Assembly: GCA_039191605.1 (NCBI GenBank) | Contig: JBCCXL010000002.1 | Coordinates: 62,001 to 126,000 of the forward strand | Direction of reading: 5' to 3' | Origin: JBCCXL01 sp039191605 | GTDB lineage: Bacteria > Acidobacteriota > Thermoanaerobaculia > Multivoradales > JAHZIX01 | Length of the DNA stretch: 64,000 nucleotides | In this document: piece after piece, positions 62,048 through 64,000 of the stretch | Layout of the letters: each line of letters opens with the position of its first letter | Position numbering within the stretch: position 1 is the stretch's first letter | The notes under the pieces: model-generated | Seen by the model: only the letters and a program-made list of their open reading frames with translations | What the model was told of the DNA's origin: nothing | Database searches by the model: none | Translations under genes and position numbers: made by a program

Positions 62048-63163
62048 ATCGCTTTCATGCACTCGCGCAGCCCCAATCATGGGAGGCGCCGCCGTGGTTT
62101 CGCGCTGCTCTGCTTCCAGGACGGAGATCACTTCGTCCAGGCTGCCCAGCTCTTGGACCTCGCCCCGGCACACCCAGCGCCAGCGCGGAGCCGGGCCTTC
62201 GTCCACCACCTCGATTCGGCGCTCCGCCGTATCAGATTCGGAGCCGGAGCCGGAGCCGGAGCCGGAGTCGGAATCGGTGAGAGTGGCGAAGCCGAGGCGC
62301 TCGACGGCGCGGCGGGTCCACGCCGCCGCCTCCCCTTCGCCGACGATCTGCACCTCGCCATGAATCTGCTCGGTGAGCTGAAAGGTGCCGGTGCTGCGAT
62401 CGAAGACGACGCCCTCGCTGGCGAAGGTCTCGCTAAATTCTCCAGAGAGCACCAGGCTCTCCGGCGAGCCCTTGACGAGCTTTCCTCCCTTGCTCAGCAG
62501 CCAGATCCGATCGGCGCTGCGCAGCGCCAGCTCCAGGTCGTGGCTGGAGACCAAGACCGCCTTGTTTTCGCGGTGGGCCAGATGACGCAGCAGGCGCATC
62601 ACCTCGACCCGACGGGGCAGGTCGAGGAAGGCGGTGATCTCGTCGAGCACCAGCACCGCCGGCTCCTGGGCCAGGGCGCGGGCGATCATCACCTTTTGGC
62701 GCTCGCCGTCGGAGAGCTCCACCACCGCGCGGTCCGCCAGCTCCTGGGCTCCCGCCGTGGTCAACGCCTGATCGACGATTTGGTGGTCTCGGGCCACCAG
62801 TCGACCCCGCCAGCCGGTGTGCGGATAGCGCCCCAGCTCCACCACCGAACGGGCCGACAGCATGCCCACCGCCACCCGATCCGTCAGCACCACCGCCAGG
62901 CGGCGCGCCCGCTCCGCCGCGGGGATCTGAGTCAGGGGCTCGCCCATCAGCTGGACTTCGCCCTCCAGCGCCGGCTGCATCGCCGTGAGGGTGCGCATCA
63001 GGGTGGACTTGCCGGCACCGTTGGGTCCCAGCAGGCACACCAGCTCGCCTCGGGCGAGGTTGAGCTCCAGGGGTCCCGAGACCCGCTTCGTCACCTTGCG
63101 GCCCTCGCGGTAGCCGACCACCAGCTGTGAGGTGGTCAGAGTCTTCTCGTCTACCCCACTCAT
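62039..63163 (-). CDS. FecE/BtuD-type ABC ATPase with C-terminal extension
   Basis: A 374-residue importer ATPase for iron-siderophore, haem or cobalamin. Walker A GPNGAGKS is near 46-53, Walker B VLVLDE at 170-175, and the signature reads LSDGE at 150-154 where LSGGQ is usual, a known variant in this family. FecE proteins end near 260 residues; residues 255-374 are an extra domain (GEVQIVGEGEAAAWTRRAVERLGF) interrupted by a Gly/Ser/Glu repeat encoded by GGAGCC hexamers. The start overlaps the permease stop by four bases (ATGA). The ligand is not known. Confidence 0.9.
   Translation of the reverse strand: MSGVDEKTLTTSQLVVGYREGRKVTKRVSGPLELNLARGELVCLLGPNGAGKSTLMRTLTAMQPALEGEVQLMGEPLTQIPAAERARRLAVVLTDRVAVGMLSARSVVELGRYPHTGWRGRLVARDHQIVDQALTTAGAQELADRAVVELSDGERQKVMIARALAQEPAVLVLDEITAFLDLPRRVEVMRLLRHLAHRENKAVLVSSHDLELALRSADRIWLLSKGGKLVKGSPESLVLSGEFSETFASEGVVFDRSTGTFQLTEQIHGEVQIVGEGEAAAWTRRAVERLGFATLTDSDSGSGSGSGSESDTAERRIEVVDEGPAPRWRWVCRGEVQELGSLDEVISVLEAEQRETTAAPPMIGAARVHESDGL
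62240..62276 (-). repeat. Hexanucleotide GGAGCC repeat within the ATPase gene
   Basis: About six GGAGCC-like hexamers in a row encode a Ser-Gly-Ser-Gly linker with Asp and Glu at its ends. It lies in the C-terminal extension, away from the conserved ATPase core. Confidence 0.8.
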
Positions 63164-64000
63164 ATCTCGAGGCTCCGCAGGTGGCGACGATGAAGCACCA
63201 GCCAGAGAACCACTGGAGCACCGATCATCGAGGTCACCGTATTGAGATGAAGGACGGCGCGGCCCCAGGGCATGTGGATCACCAGATCCGCCACCAGCGC
63301 CAGCATGCCCCCGAGCATCAGGACCGCCGGCATCAAGATGCGGTGATCCGAGGTATTGAACAGACCTCGGCAGAGATGAGGCACCGCCAGGCCAAGAAAG
63401 GAGATCGGGCCGCAGAAAGCGGTCACGGCACCGGTGAGCACGGCGGTCAAACCCAGGCAGAGGAAGCGCGCCCGGTCGACGCTCAGGCCCAGGCTGGCGG
63501 CGTAGCGCTCGCCGAGCAGCAGGGCGTTGAGAGGTTTGACCAAGAGCAGAGCCGCTAGCGAGCCGACCACCACCACCGGAACCAGGATCGTCAGCTGATC
63601 CCAGGTGACGCCGTCGAAGCTGCCGTCCAGCCAGTTGACGATCACCCGCACCTCCGCTTCGTCGACGAAGTGGATCAGCAGGCTGAGCAGGCTCTTGGCG
63701 ATGGCCGCCATCATGATGCCGGCGATCAACAAGGTGATCGTGCTCACCCGGCGGGCGATGGCGCCCACCAGCAGGAGCATCAGGCTCGAACCGATCATCG
63801 CTCCCACCGCCAAGGAGGTATCGCCGATCACCCGGAAGGGTCCGAGGCTCGCGATCCCGATGGCGGAGGTCGAGAAGATGATGAAGGCGACGCCCACCGC
63901 CGCGCCGTCCAGCACGCCGAGCACCCAGGGGCCGGCAAGGGGATTGCGCAACAGGGTCTGGAGCAGCAGCCCACAGGCTCCGAGGGCAGCTCCACCGCAG
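63160..64000 (-). CDS. FecCD/BtuC-type permease, C-terminal part only
   Basis: The C-terminal 279 or so residues of an importer permease; the start lies beyond the right edge. Reading past the apparent TTG start at 63951, the frame continues with GAALGACGLLLQTLLRNPLAGPWVLGV, the conserved FecCD opening, so the true start is outside. Also seen are FLCLGLTAVLTGAVTAFCGPISFLGLAVPHLCRGLF and the C-terminal GRAVLHLNTVTSMIGAPVVLWLVLHRR. It would form the membrane channel for the adjacent ATPase. A binding protein is expected further right. Confidence 0.93.
   Translation of the reverse strand, partial: CGGAALGACGLLLQTLLRNPLAGPWVLGVLDGAAVGVAFIIFSTSAIGIASLGPFRVIGDTSLAVGAMIGSSLMLLLVGAIARRVSTITLLIAGIMMAAIAKSLLSLLIHFVDEAEVRVIVNWLDGSFDGVTWDQLTILVPVVVVGSLAALLLVKPLNALLLGERYAASLGLSVDRARFLCLGLTAVLTGAVTAFCGPISFLGLAVPHLCRGLFNTSDHRILMPAVLMLGGMLALVADLVIHMPWGRAVLHLNTVTSMIGAPVVLWLVLHRRHLRSLEI

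Overview
The window is high-GC, gene-dense DNA from a Gram-negative bacterium. LpxB and an MsbA-type flippase imply a lipid A outer membrane. An 804-residue duplicated permease of the ADOP type, the order YicC-Gmk-RpoZ-CoaBC and long disordered tails on housekeeping proteins point to Acidobacteriota. That placement is inference; no rRNA or tRNA gene is present to test it.

Layout: 0.4-2.3 kb (+) carries a two-gene polyamine route, pyruvoyl arginine decarboxylase then agmatinase. 2.4-9.0 kb (-) has a glutamate symporter, a lipoprotein, a sodium:amino acid symporter with an unusual insertion, an FAD oxidoreductase and a serine hydrolase. 9.0-12.8 kb (-) is a glycan group: GT4, GT2 and a mutase-like flavoprotein. 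13.1-18.1 kb (-) is the oddest part: a 1042-residue, low-GC protein with a nitrilase-like core, preceded by a BTAD-type regulator with a broken P-loop. 18.1-29.5 kb (-) is core: UDG, CoaBC, RpoZ, Gmk, YicC, MsbA, LpxB, an HU/IHF protein and ribosomal protein S1, with a strong promoter and a hairpin terminator around rpsA.

29.8-35.1 kb (+) is a translationally coupled polysaccharide operon (GT2, Wzx-type flippase, GT4, NodB deacetylase) followed by a hexapeptide acetyltransferase. 35.2-43.9 kb (-) holds Cmk, RluB, ScpB, ScpA, more glycosyltransferases, a cNMP-FHA sensor and LD-carboxypeptidase. RNase P RNA lies at 43.9-44.3 kb (-), followed by a J-like/TPR protein, UvrC and UvrB. 50.1-53.2 kb (+) is a class A penicillin-binding protein that may be read from a leaderless mRNA. 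53.5-64 kb (-) has a Fic protein, two methyltransferases, the ADOP permease, a PQQ-propeller/esterase fusion and a FecCD/FecE-type metal-chelate importer cut by the right edge.

Most genes in a run overlap by 4 bases (ATGA, GTGA or TTGA), so coupling is pervasive. A recurrent feature is short tandem duplication at gene 3' ends in which the stop-codon sequence is part of the repeated unit, seen at about eight loci. No CRISPR array, transposase, integrase or prophage gene was seen.
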